The position numbers and the translations under genes are program-made. Shown here piece after piece: positions 1 to 12,848 of a DNA stretch of 64,000 bases. Each line of letters starts with the position of its first letter. Within the stretch, counting starts at the first letter, position 1. The stretch is taken from contig CATNEN010000024.1 of the NCBI GenBank assembly GCA_950097015.1, positions 2,609,501-2,673,500 on the forward strand, in the 5' to 3' direction. This DNA is from Macrostomum hystrix. Its lineage: Eukaryota > Platyhelminthes > Macrostomidae. The notes under the pieces are model-generated. The model ran no database searches. It was not told the origin of the DNA and saw only the letters and a list, made by a program, of their open reading frames with translations.

Positions 1-3000
1 AGACACATCTTACCTGTGAAACAGCTCCTGCCTGTTAGACACATCTTACCTGTTAAACAGCTCCTACCTGTTGGACACATCTTACCTGTTAAACAGCTCC
101 TACCTGTTAGACACATTTTACCTGTTAAACAGCTCCTACCTGTTAGACACATTTTACCTGTGAAACAGCTCCTGCATGTTAGACACATCTTACCTGTGAA
201 ACAGCTCCTGCATGTTAGACACATCTTACCTGTTAAACAGCTCCTGCATGTTAGACACATCTTACCTGTTAAACAGCTCCTGCATGTTAGACACATTTTA
301 CCTGTTAAACAGCTCCTGCATGTTAGACACATCTTACCTGTGAAACAGCTCCTGCCTGTTAGACACATCTTACCTGTTAAACAGCTCCTGCCTGTTAGAC
401 ACATCTTACCTGTGAAACAGCTCCTGCATGTTAGACACATCTTACCTGTTAAACAGCTCCTGCATGTTAGACACATCTTACCTGTTAAACAGCTCCTGCC
501 TGTTAGACACATCTTACCTGTGAAACAGCTCCTGCATGTTAGACACATCTTACCTGTTAAACAGCTCCTGCATGTTAGACACATCTTACCTGTTAAACAG
601 CTCCTGCCTGTTAGACACATCTTACCTGTTAAACTGCTCCTGCCTGTTAGACACATCTTACCTGTGAAACAGCTCCTGCATGTTAGACACATCTTACCTG
701 TTAAGCAGCTCCTACCTGTTAGACACATTTTACCTGTTAAACAGCTCCTGCCTGTTAGACACATCTTACCTGTTAAACAGCTCCTGCCTGTTAGACACAT
801 CTTACCTGTTAAACAGCTCCTGCCTGTTAGACACATCTTACCTGTTAAACAGCTCCTGCCTGCTAGACACATCTTACCTGTTAAACAGCTCCTACCTGTT
901 AGATACATTTTACCTGTTAAACAGCTCCTGCCTGCTAGACACATCTTACCTGTTAAACAGCTCCTACCTGTTAGACACATTTTACCTGTTAAACAGCTCC
1001 TACCTGTTAGACACATCTTACCTGTTAAACAGCTCCTGCCTGTTGGACACATCTTACCTGTGAAACAGCTCCTGCCTGTTAGACACATCTTACCTGTGAA
1101 ACAGCTCCTGCCTGTTAGACACATCTTACCTGTTAAACAGCTCCTGCCTGTTAGACACATCTTACCTGTTAAACAGCTCCTGCCTGTTAGACACATCTTA
1201 CCTGTTAAACAGCTCCTGCCTGCTAGACACATCTTACCTGTTAAACAGCTCCTACCTGTTAGACACATTTTACCTGTTAAACAGCTCCTGCCTGTTAGAC
1301 ACATCTTACCTGTTAAACAGCTCCTGCCTGTTAGACACATCTTACCTGTGAAACAGCTCCTGCATGTTAGACACATCTTACCTGTTAAACAGCTCCTGCC
1401 TGTTAGACACATCTTACCTGTTAAACAGCTCCTGCCTGTTAGACACATCTTACCTGTGAAACAGCTCCTGCATGTTAGACACATCTTACCTGTTAAACAG
1501 CTCCTACCTGTTAGACACATCTTACCTGTTAAACAGCTCCTGCCTGTTAGACACATCTTACCTGTGAAACAGCTCCTGCATGTTAGACACATCTTACCTG
1601 TTAAACAGCTCCTACCTGTTAGACACATCTTACCTGTTAAACAGCTCCTGCCTGTTAGACACATCTTACCTGTTAAACAGCTCCTGCCTGTTGGACACAT
1701 CTTACCTGTTAAACAGCTCTTGCATGTTAGACACATCTTACCTGTTAAACAGCTCCTGCCTGTTAGACATATCTGACCTGTGAAACAGCTCCTGCATGTT
1801 AGACACATCTTACCTGTTAAACAGCTCCTGCCTGTTAGACACATCTTACCTGTTAAACAGCTCCTGCCTGTTAGACACATCTTACCTGTTAAACAGCTCC
1901 TGCCTGTTAGACACATCTTACCTGTTAAACAGCTCCTGCCTGTTAGACACATCTTACCTGTTAAACAGCTCCTACCTGTTAGACACATCTTACCTGTTAA
2001 ACAGCTCCTGCCTGTTAGACACATCTTACCTGTTAAACATCTCCTACCTGTTAGACACATCTTACCTGTGAAACAGCTCCTGCATGTTAGACACATCTTA
2101 CCTGTTAAACAGCTCCTGCCTGTTAGACACATCTTACCTGTTAAACAGCTCCTACCTGTTAGACACATCTTACCTGTTAAACAGCTCCTACCTGTTGGAC
2201 ACATCTTACCTGTTAAACAGCTCCTACCTGTTAGACACATCTTACCTGTGAAACAGCTCCTGCCTGTTAGACACATCTTACCTGTTAAACAGCTCCTACC
2301 TGTTGGACACATCTTACCTGTTAAACAGCTCCTACCTGTTAGACACATTTTACCTGTTAAACAGCTCCTACCTGTTAGACACATTTTACCTGTGAAACAG
2401 CTCCTGCATGTTAGACACATCTTACCTGTGAAACAGCTCCTGCATGTTAGACACATCTTACCTGTTAAACAGCTCCTGCATGTTAGACACATCTTACCTG
2501 TTAAACAGCTCCTGCATGTTAGACACATTTTACCTGTTAAACAGCTCCTGCATGTTAGACACATCTTACCTGTGAAACAGCTCCTGCCTGTTAGACACAT
2601 CTTACCTGTTAAACAGCTCCTGCCTGTTAGACACATCTTACCTGTGAAACAGCTCCTGCATGTTAGACACATCTTACCTGTTAAACAGCTCCTGCATGTT
2701 AGACACATCTTACCTGTTAAACAGCTCCTGCCTGTTAGACACATCTTACCTGTGAAACAGCTCCTGCATGTTAGACACATCTTACCTGTTAAACAGCTCC
2801 TGCATGTTAGACACATCTTACCTGTTAAACAGCTCCTGCCTGTTAGACACATCTTACCTGTTAAACAGCTCCTACCTGTTAGACACATCTTACCTGTTAA
2901 ACAGCTCCTACCTGTTGGACACATCTTACCTGTTAAACAGCTCCTACCTGTTAGACACATCTTACCTGTGAAACAGCTCCTGCCTGTTAGACACATCTTA

Positions 3001-6000
3001 CCTGTTAAACAGCTCCTACCTGTTGGACACATCTTACCTGTTAAACAGCTCCTACCTGTTAGACACATTTTACCTGTTAAACAGCTCCTACCTGTTAGAC
3101 ACATTTTACCTGTGAAACAGCTCCTGCATGTTAGACACATCTTACCTGTGAAACAGCTCCTGCATGTTAGACACATCTTACCTGTTAAACAGCTCCTGCA
3201 TGTTAGACACATCTTACCTGTTAAACAGCTCCTGCATGTTAGACACATTTTACCTGTTAAACAGCTCCTGCATGTTAGACACATCTTACCTGTGAAACAG
3301 CTCCTGCCTGTTAGACACATCTTACCTGTTAAACAGCTCCTGCCTGTTAGACACATCTTACCTGTGAAACAGCTCCTGCATGTTAGACACATCTTACCTG
3401 TTAAACAGCTCCTGCATGTTAGACACATCTTACCTGTTAAACAGCTCCTGCCTGTTAGACACATCTTACCTGTGAAACAGCTCCTGCATGTTAGACACAT
3501 CTTACCTGTTAAACAGCTCCTGCATGTTAGACACATCTTACCTGTTAAACAGCTCCTGCCTGTTAGACACATCTTACCTGTTAAACTGCTCCTGCCTGTT
3601 AGACACATCTTACCTGTGAAACAGCTCCTGCATGTTAGACACATCTTACCTGTTAAGCAGCTCCTACCTGTTAGACACATTTTACCTGTTAAACAGCTCC
3701 TGCCTGTTAGACACATCTTACCTGTTAAACAGCTCCTGCCTGTTAGACACATCTTACCTGTTAAACAGCTCCTGCCTGTTAGACACATCTTACCTGTTAA
3801 ACAGCTCCTGCCTGCTAGACACATCTTACCTGTTAAACAGCTCCTACCTGTTAGATACATTTTACCTGTTAAACAGCTCCTGCCTGCTAGACACATCTTA
3901 CCTGTTAAACAGCTCCTACCTGTTAGACACATTTTACCTGTTAAACAGCTCCTACCTGTTAGACACATCTTACCTGTTAAACAGCTCCTGCCTGTTGGAC
4001 ACATCTTACCTGTGAAACAGCTCCTGCCTGTTAGACACATCTTACCTGTGAAACAGCTCCTGCCTGTTAGACACATCTTACCTGTTAAACAGCTCCTGCC
4101 TGTTAGACACATCTTACCTGTTAAACAGCTCCTGCCTGTTAGACACATCTTACCTGTTAAACAGCTCCTGCCTGCTAGACACATCTTACCTGTTAAACAG
4201 CTCCTACCTGTTAGACACATTTTACCTGTTAAACAGCTCCTGCCTGTTAGACACATCTTACCTGTTAAACAGCTCCTGCCTGTTAGACACATCTTACCTG
4301 TGAAACAGCTCCTGCATGTTAGACACATCTTACCTGTTAAACAGCTCCTGCCTGTTAGACACATCTTACCTGTTAAACAGCTCCTGCCTGTTAGACACAT
4401 CTTACCTGTGAAACAGCTCCTGCATGTTAGACACATCTTACCTGTTAAACAGCTCCTACCTGTTAGACACATCTTACCTGTTAAACAGCTCCTGCCTGTT
4501 AGACACATCTTACCTGTGAAACAGCTCCTGCATGTTAGACACATCTTACCTGTTAAACAGCTCCTACCTGTTAGACACATCTTACCTGTTAAACAGCTCC
4601 TGCCTGTTAGACACATCTTACCTGTTAAACAGCTCCTGCCTGTTAGACACATCTTACCTGTTAAACAGCTCCTGCCTGTTGGACACATCTTACCTGTTAA
4701 ACAGCTCCTGCCTGTTGGACACATCTTACCTGTTAAACAGCTCCTACCTGTTAGACACATTTTACCTGTTAAACAGCTCCTGCCTGTTAGACACATCTTA
4801 CCTGTTAAACAGCTCCTGCATGTTAGACACATCTTACCTGTTAAACAGCTCCTACCTGTTAGACACATCTTACCTGTTAAACAGCTCCTGCCTGTTAGAC
4901 ACATCTTACCTGTTAAACAGCTCCTGCCTGTTAGACACATCTTACCTGTTAAACAGCTCCTGCCTGTTGGACACATCTTACCTGTTAAACAGCTCCTGCC
5001 TGTTGGACACATCTTACCTGTTAAACAGCTCTTGCATGTTAGACACATCTTACCTGTTAAACAGCTCCTGCCTGTTAGACATATCTGACCTGTGAAACAG
5101 CTCCTGCATGTTAGACACATCTTACCTGTTAAACAGCTCCTGCCTGTTAGACACATCTTACCTGTTAAACAGCTCCTGCCTGTTAGACACATCTTACCTG
5201 TTAAACAGCTCCTGCCTGTTAGACACATCTTACCTGTTAAACAGCTCCTGCCTGTTAGACACATCTTACCTGTTAAACAGCTCCTACCTGTTAGACACAT
5301 CTTACCTGTTAAACAGCTCCTGCCTGTTAGACACATCTTACCTGTTAAACATCTCCTACCTGTTAGACACATCTTACCTGTGAAACAGCTCCTGCATGTT
5401 AGACACATCTTACCTGTTAAACAGCTCCTGCCTGTTAGACACATCTTACCTGTTAAACAGCTCCTACCTGTTAGACACATCTTACCTGTTAAACAGCTCC
5501 TACCTGTTGGACACATCTTACCTGTTAAACAGCTCCTACCTGTTAGACACATCTTACCTGTGAAACAGCTCCTGCCTGTTAGACACATCTTACCTGTTAA
5601 ACAGCTCCTACCTGTTGGACACATCTTACCTGTTAAACAGCTCCTACCTGTTAGACACATTTTACCTGTTAAACAGCTCCTACCTGTTAGACACATTTTA
5701 CCTGTGAAACAGCTCCTGCATGTTAGACACATCTTACCTGTGAAACAGCTCCTGCATGTTAGACACATCTTACCTGTTAAACAGCTCCTGCATGTTAGAC
5801 ACATCTTACCTGTTAAACAGCTCCTGCATGTTAGACACATTTTACCTGTTAAACAGCTCCTGCATGTTAGACACATCTTACCTGTGAAACAGCTCCTGCC
5901 TGTTAGACACATCTTACCTGTTAAACAGCTCCTGCCTGTTAGACACATCTTACCTGTGAAACAGCTCCTGCATGTTAGACACATCTTACCTGTTAAACAG

Positions 6001-7131
6001 CTCCTGCATGTTAGACACATCTTACCTGTTAAACAGCTCCTGCCTGTTAGACACATCTTACCTGTGAAACAGCTCCTGCATGTTAGACACATCTTACCTG
6101 TTAAACAGCTCCTGCATGTTAGACACATCTTACCTGTTAAACAGCTCCTGCCTGTTAGACACATCTTACCTGTTAAACTGCTCCTGCCTGTTAGACACAT
6201 CTTACCTGTGAAACAGCTCCTGCATGTTAGACACATCTTACCTGTTAAGCAGCTCCTACCTGTTAGACACATTTTACCTGTTAAACAGCTCCTGCCTGTT
6301 AGACACATCTTACCTGTTAAACAGCTCCTGCCTGTTAGACACATCTTACCTGTTAAACAGCTCCTGCCTGTTAGACACATCTTACCTGTTAAACAGCTCC
6401 TGCCTGCTAGACACATCTTACCTGTTAAACAGCTCCTACCTGTTAGACACATTTTACCTGTTAAACAGCTCCTGCCTGCTAGACACATCTTACCTGTTAA
6501 ACAGCTCCTACCTGTTAGACACATTTTACCTGTTAAACAGCTCCTACCTGTTAGACACATCTTACCTGTTAAACAGCTCCTGCCTGTTGGACACATCTTA
6601 CCTGTGAAACAGCTCCTGCCTGTTAGACACATCTTACCTGTGAAACAGCTCCTGCCTGTTAGACACATCTTACCTGTTAAACAGCTCCTGCCTGTTAGAC
6701 ACATCTTACCTGTTAAACAGCTCCTGCCTGTTAGACACATCTTACCTGTTAAACAGCTCCTGCCTGCTAGACACATCTTACCTGTTAAACAGCTCCTACC
6801 TGTTAGACACATTTTACCTGTTAAACAGCTCCTGCCTGTTAGACACATCTTACCTGTTAAACAGCTCCTGCCTGTTAGACACATCTTACCTGTGAAACAG
6901 CTCCTGCATGTTAGACACATCTTACCTGTTAAACAGCTCCTGCATGTTAGACACATCTTACCTGTTAAACAGCTCCTGCCTGTTGGACACATCTTACCTG
7001 TTAAACAGCTCCTGCCTGTTAGACACATCTTACCTGTTAAACAGCTCCTGCCTGTTAGACACATCTTACCTGTTAAACAGCTCCTGCCTGTTAGACACAT
7101 CTTACCTGTTAAACAGCTCCTGCCTCTTAGA
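1..7131 (+). repeat. 36-bp tandem array with nested higher-order structure
   Basis: About 198 head-to-tail copies of a 36-bp unit, cut off by the left window edge. Each unit is two related 18-bp halves, CCTGTTAAACAGCTCCTG and CCTGTTAGACACATCTTA, which agree at about 13 of 18 positions. Recurrent single-base variants (TGCATG/TGCCTG/TACCTG, TTAAAC/TGAAAC, TTAGAC/TTGGAC) mark longer blocks. The variant pattern near 680 recurs at 3632 and 6224, and a unique TGA-creating variant near 1771 recurs 3312 bp later. Because 36 is divisible by three and the unit lacks a stop in one frame, very long open frames run through the array; they look like a by-product. The array decays into unique sequence after 7131. 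Confidence 0.97.
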
Positions 7132-8016
7132 TAGCTACTTCTAGTTTGATAGTTCTTACCTGTTGAATCGACTCTATGGCCAAACTCTACCTGTTGTACA
7201 GGTAGCAGTGTATAACACAGGTGTTAACCGTTAAAACAGTTAGAAAGCTAGACTAGACCCAAAGTTACAATATAAAAAAAAAATTTGCGGAGCTTTTTAA
7301 ATATACAAAAACGGCTGCTAACCATTTTACAGCCAAGCTTTGGACAAAAGTTAATTATGGGCTTTGAAATCACACTGCATATAGGTTAATTATTGGTTTA
7401 ATAAAAAATGTGAACTCAAACGAAAGAGAAATTTTCGGATTAACATGCGGCAGAGGAGCGAAAAAAGCACATTCTCGGAGGATAAGTTTTAGGGTGAAGT
7501 GGGAAGTCGTACAGAAATTGATCCCACGAGTCTGTGGGGAAGTGTTGTGCAATCCCTGCAGTATAATCGATAAACTAATTAGATAATTGGCATATAGAGA
7601 ATCTATCTATAGTAGACTTAGTAATGGGATACTTTCGTAATCCCGATGTGCCAGCCCCTGCGTCAGAAGCAAATCATTTTTTCGACAGCTGAGAAAGAAA
7701 AGAGCAGTTCTTAAATTCAGCTTTAGCGATCAGCATAAAAGCTTCAGGTTTGAAATTGAAGGCCGGGATAGCTGAGGCGATGGACCGTGAGCAAACTGAA
7801 CATTTCTCACTTTCGATTCTTTGACTTGAACTTGTCTATCAATGTTCACGGCTGTTTTAGTTTTAATCATAAGTATTTTAATTATAAGCTTGCAATCACG
7901 AGTATTATGCAGTGTCAGCATACTATGGTCTGGCTACCTGCCCCAAGGGCCTAAAACACTGAACTACCGAATCCTATGCCTTCTGGTCGAAAACCCCTAA
8001 CTCCTATCTCCTCCGC
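7132..8016. other. Unique spacer, no gene seen
   Basis: AT-rich unique sequence between two arrays. The first 100 bases hold degenerate remnants of the left array (several ACCTGTTG pieces). Short open frames on the minus strand have no recognisable motif. I see no RNA gene or regulatory element. Confidence 0.6.
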
Positions 8017-8803
8017 GCCTCATCTCTCATGCGTCTCATCTCTACTGTGTCTCATCACTCCCGTGTCTCATCTCTCCTGCATGTGTCTTATCCCTCCCGT
8101 GTCTCATCTCTTCTGTGTCTCATCTCTCCCGTGTCTCATCTCTCCCGTGTCTCATCTCTCCCGCGTCTCATCTCTCTCGTGTCTCATCTCTCCCGTGTCT
8201 CATCTCTCCCGTGTCTCATCTCTCCCGTGTCTCATCTCTCCCGTGTCTCATCTCACTCGCGTCTCATCTCTTCCGTGTCTCATCTCTCCCGCGTCTCATC
8301 TCTCTCGTGTCTCATCTCTCCCGTGTCTCATCTCTCCTGCATGTCTCTTATCTCTCCCGCGTCTCATCTCTCCCGTGTCTCATCTCTCCCGTGTCTCATC
8401 TCTCTCGTGTCTCATCTCTCTCGTGTCTCATCTCTTCCGTGTCTCATCTCTTCCGTGTCTCATCTCTCTCGCGCGTGCATCATCTACGGTGTCTCATCTC
8501 TCCTATGTCTCATCTCTCCCGTGTCTCATCTCTCTCGTGTCTCATATCTTCCGTGTCTCATCTCTTCCGTGTCTCATCTCACTCGCGTCTCATCTCTTCC
8601 GTGTCTCATCTCTTCCATGTCTCATCTCACTCGCGTCTCATCTCTTCCGTGTCTCATCTCTTCCGTGTCTCATCTCACTCGCGTCTCATCTCTTCCGTGT
8701 CTCATCTCTTCCGTGTCTCATCTCACTCGCGTCTCATCTCTCCCGTGTCTCATCTCTCCCGTGTCTCATCTCTCCCGTGTCTCATCTCTCCCGTGTCTCA
8801 TCT
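8017..8803 (+). repeat. 16-bp array, TCTCATCTCTCCCGTG family, locus 1
   Basis: About 49 copies of the 16-bp unit TCTCATCTCTCCCGTG, with variants TTCCGTG, TCTCGTG and ACTCGCG. Occasional units carry TCCTGCATGTGTCTTATC, the same variant found in the inverted locus near 16.2 kb. All three forward frames stay open because the unit has no stop codon and 16 is not a multiple of three, so every frame reads the same 16-residue period. This is repeat DNA, not a protein gene. Confidence 0.95.
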
Positions 8804-9304
8804 GTCATGCATCTTACTTGGCACACTAAACCCAAGAGCAAAATATATAAGAAAGGAATCCAATATAATCTATAGCGCGGTGTCTCCATCATTTTCCATT
8901 GCCAAGGCCAGAATCATTGCAAGCAGCCATAGTAAACGCGCGGCAGAAGTGAGAGGCAAACCAACACGCTCCATTGGATCCTCCAGGTGAACTGGACTGG
9001 AAAGCATTATGATAATGAGGAGATCGGCTCCGAAATGCCGTCATATCCGGGCTTGAAGCTACGAACGTCTAAAACTTCCCAAACACTTCCACTTGGCTTT
9101 TTTTCTTAATAACTCGAGCGCAGGCCGGCAGATTAAATCGCCCAGAGTTTTCAGCGGTTGATTAATGACTCCCCACGCCTATGCTGGATATGCATTAAAG
9201 CCTTTGTATGCCGAAGATTTCATACGCAGATGCGGGGACCTCGACACGCGCTGTTGAACACTTGGCGTGGGGCTGACTTAGCCAGATTTGCCGCTCTGCC
9301 GCAG
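8804..9304. other. Unique spacer
   Basis: Unique sequence of moderate GC between two pyrimidine-rich arrays. I see no coding, RNA or mobile-element signal. Confidence 0.55.
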
Positions 9305-10918
9305 TTCCCCTCACTGTACTCCTCTTGCCCTCACTCTACTCCTCTTGCCCTCACTCCACCTCTCTTGCCCTCACTCTACTCCTCTTGCCCTCACCCCACC
9401 TCTCTTCCCTCACTCCACCTCTCTTCTGCTCACTCCACCTCTCCTTCCCTCACTCCACCTCTCTTCCCCTCACTCCACCTCTCTTCTGCTCACTCCACCT
9501 CTCTTCCCCTCACTCCACCTCTCTTCTGCTCACTCCACCTCTCTTCCCTCACTCCACCTCTCTTCCCATCACTCTACTCCTCTTGCCCTCACTCCACCTC
9601 TCTTCTGCTCACTCCACCTCTCTTCCCTCACTCCACCTCTCTTCCCCTCACTCTACTCCTCTTGCCCTCACTCCACCTCTCTTCTGCTCACTCCACCTCT
9701 CTTCCCTCACTCCACCTCTCTTCTCCTCACTCCACCTCTCTTCTCCTCACTCCACCTCTCTTCTCCTCACTCCACCTCTCTTCTCCTCACTCCACCTCTC
9801 TTCCCTCATTCCACCTCTCTTCTGCTCACTCCACCTCTCTTCCCCTCACTCTACTCCTCTTGCCCTCACTCCACCTCTCTTGCCCTCACTCCACCTCTCT
9901 TCTGCTCACTCCACCTCTCTTCCCCTCACTCCACCTCTCTTCTGCTCACTCCACCTCTCTTCCCTCACTCCACCTCTCTTCTGCTCACTCCACCTCTCTT
10001 CTCCTCACTCCACCTCTCTTCCCTCATTCCACCTCTCTTCTGCTCACTCCACCTCTCTTCCCCTCACTCTACTCCTCTTGCCCTCACTCCACCTCTCTTG
10101 CCCTCACTCCACCTCTCTTCTGCTCACTCCACCTCTCTTCCCCTCACTCCACCTCTCTTCTGCTCACTCCACCTCTCTTCCCCTCACTCTACTCCTCTTG
10201 CCCTCACTCCACCTCTCTTCTGCTCACTCCACCTCTCTTCCCTCACTCCACCTCTCTTCTCCTCACTCCACCTCTCTTCTCCTCACTCCACCTCTCTTCT
10301 CCTCACTCCACCTCTCTTCCCTCATTCCACCTCTCTTCTGCTCACTCCACCTCTCTTCTGCTCACTTCACCTCTCCTTCCCTCACTCCACTCCTCTTGCC
10401 CTCACTCTTCTCCTCTTGCCCTCACTCTTCTCCTCTTGCCCTCACTCTTCTCCTCTTGCCCTCACTCTACTCCTCTTGCCCTCACTCTTGCCCTCACTCT
10501 ACTCCTCTTGCCCTCACTCTACTCCTCTTGCCCTCACTCTACTCCACTTGCCCTCACTCTACTCCTCTTGCCCTCACTCCACCTCTCTTCTGCTCACTCC
10601 ACCTCTCTTCCCTCACTCCACCTCTCTTCTCCTCACTCCACCTCTCTTCTCCTCACTCCACCTCTCTTCCCTCATTCCACCTCTCTTCTGCTCACTCCAC
10701 CTCTCTTCTGCTCACTTCACCTCTCCTTCCCTCACTCCACTCCTCTTGCCCTCACTCTACTCCTCTTGCCCTCACTCTTGCCCTCACTCTACTCCTCTTG
10801 CCCTCACTCTACTCCTCTTGCCCTCACTCTACTCCACTTGCCCTCACTCTACTCCTCTTGCCCTCACTCCACCTTTCTTCTCCTCACTCCACCTCTTCCC
10901 CTCACCCCACCTCTTCTT
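9305..10918 (+). repeat. 20-bp pyrimidine-rich array
   Basis: About 80 copies of a 19-20-bp unit, mainly CTCACTCCACCTCTCTTCCC and CTCACTCTACTCCTCTTGCC. The two types alternate in longer recurring blocks; for example the stretch around 9730-9860 recurs around 10255-10370 and again around 10620-10740. The plus strand is about 80% pyrimidine. All forward frames are open for over 1.6 kb because the unit lacks stops, so the Ser/Pro/Leu-rich open frames here are an artefact. Confidence 0.95.
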
Positions 10919-11933
10919 TGTCTCTTTGACTCTCCTAAAACGGAAAGCAAGATATGGTAATCAAATAGATCACAATAAAGCATTCTAATTCCCTAATATG
11001 GTATTTGAAGAAGTGCACTTTTAGCCACAGCCAATTATCGTAATATTGCTTGGATGGAACTTTGACTGACAGTCGGGCTTACAAAAGACAATATGAGTAT
11101 ATGGATCACAAAACGGAGGAATTATAAGAATATTCGTTATTGAAAGATGAAAACAGCAGATGGCCTAAAACAGAGATTTCCCAATTCAATATTTTTTATA
11201 CACTAAGATAGGCAATAGGGATATCCACCAGACACTCTGGTAAGTTATCCCCACCGAGAGAAAGAAAAGGTTATATTGGAAAAAACAAAGCTTCTGGTTT
11301 TGCTAAATTGAATGATACAACAAAACACTTATTTTACATACACACAGACACATCTATATTTTCGATGGCAAAGATTTTAAATGCAATGTTATCTCATTGC
11401 TAGATCATCGGTGAAAACTCTTTGTTGCCTTTTCTCTCAATAGCACAGATTTGATATTCTGCCAGTCATTGCTAATACCTCTTTATATATAAAGATGTTA
11501 TCAAGTGGTCCTATAGGACTGCAACTACTCACTGGTCACAGATCAGTGCTTTTCAAATGTTCCGCTTAAAAATCGAACCTATAATACAAAACTATAGTCA
11601 TCGGTATACGGATATTATAGCGTTTGATTATCTTCTTTTCTCGCCAGGTTTTGTCCTGCTTTCTGTACATGTTGCATGTAGGCAATTAAAATGCAAAGAA
11701 AACAATGAGTGAGTAATTTGCATAATTTAATGCTATAATATGGCATGCGTAATACCAAAATCTGTTGAGGAAAAGTGATCATCAAACTGCCCTGCTTTTA
11801 ATGCACAATCTACATGTGTTTTTTGAGAGAAAGGGTTAACCGGAATTAATTAGGGGAGATTAACGACTTTATCACGACCCATGAGTGGCGAGACAAAAGT
11901 TACTCCCAGACGGATGGCATGATTTCAGTTTCA
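10919..11933. other. AT-rich unique spacer
   Basis: About 1 kb of AT-rich unique sequence. There are no long open frames, no recognisable domain and no tandem structure. Confidence 0.55.
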
Positions 11934-12848
11934 TCTCCAGGAATTCAGGTGTCATCATTCTTGAATAATCTTCAAGAATTCAGGTGCTATGATTCCCGAA
12001 TCATTTCCTGGAATTCAGATGCTATGATTCCCGAATCATTTCCTGGAATTCAGGTGCTATGATTCCACAATCATCTCCTGGAATTCAGGTGCTATGGTTC
12101 CACAATCATCTCCTGGAATTCAGGTGCTATGATTCCACAATCATCTCCTGGAATTCAGGTGCTATGATTCCACAATCATCTCCTGGAATTCAGGTGCTAT
12201 GATTCCACAATCATCTCCTGGAATTCAGGTGCTATAATTCCCGAATCATTTCCTGGAATTCAGGTGCTATAATTCCCGAATCATTTCCTGGAATTCAGGT
12301 GCTATGATTCCCGAATCATTTCCTGGAATTCAGGTGCTATGATTCCTGAATCATTTTCTGGAATTCAGGTGCTATGATTCCACAATAATCTCCTGGAATT
12401 CAGGTGCTATGATTCCACAATCATCTCCTGGAATTCAGGTGCTATGATTCCACAATCATCTCCTGGAATTCAGGTGCTATGATTCCCGAATCATTTCCTG
12501 GAATTCAGGTGCTATAATTCCCGAATCATTTCCTGGAATTCAGGTGCTATGATTCCCGAATCATTTCCTGGAATTCAGGTGCTATGATTCCCGAATCATT
12601 TTCTGGAATTCAGGTGCTATGATTCCACAATCATCTCCTGGAATTCAGGTGCTATGATTCCACAATCATTTCCTGGAATTCAGGTGCTATGATTCCCGAA
12701 TCATTTCCTGGAATTCAGGTGCTATGATTCCCGAATCATTTCCTGGAATTCAGGTGCTATGGTTCCAGAATCATCTCCTGGAATTCAGGTGTTGTCATTC
12801 TTGAATAATTTTCAGGAATTCAGGTGCTATTATTCCCTGAATTCAAAA
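11934..12848 (+). repeat. 35-bp array with two palindromes per unit
   Basis: About 26 copies of a 35-bp unit. Each unit contains CCTGGAATTCAGG, a near-palindrome around an EcoRI site. In one subtype it also contains TGATTCCCGAATCA, a perfect 6-bp inverted repeat with a 2-base spacer. A second subtype has TGATTCCACAATCATC, which breaks that arm. The subtypes occur in runs. Edge copies are degenerate (TGTCATTCTTGAATAAT). Confidence 0.95.

Noticed and set aside
16..7134. Open frames of 586, 1102 and 680 codons with a 12-residue period
   Set aside because: They follow directly from a stop-free 36-bp unit. A second frame is also open in places, and there is no non-repeat coding flank or splice context.
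7976..10988. Long open frames in three forward frames, Ser/Leu/Pro-rich
   Set aside because: All three frames are open over the same arrays with the same periodic residues, which marks stop-free repeats rather than protein selection.
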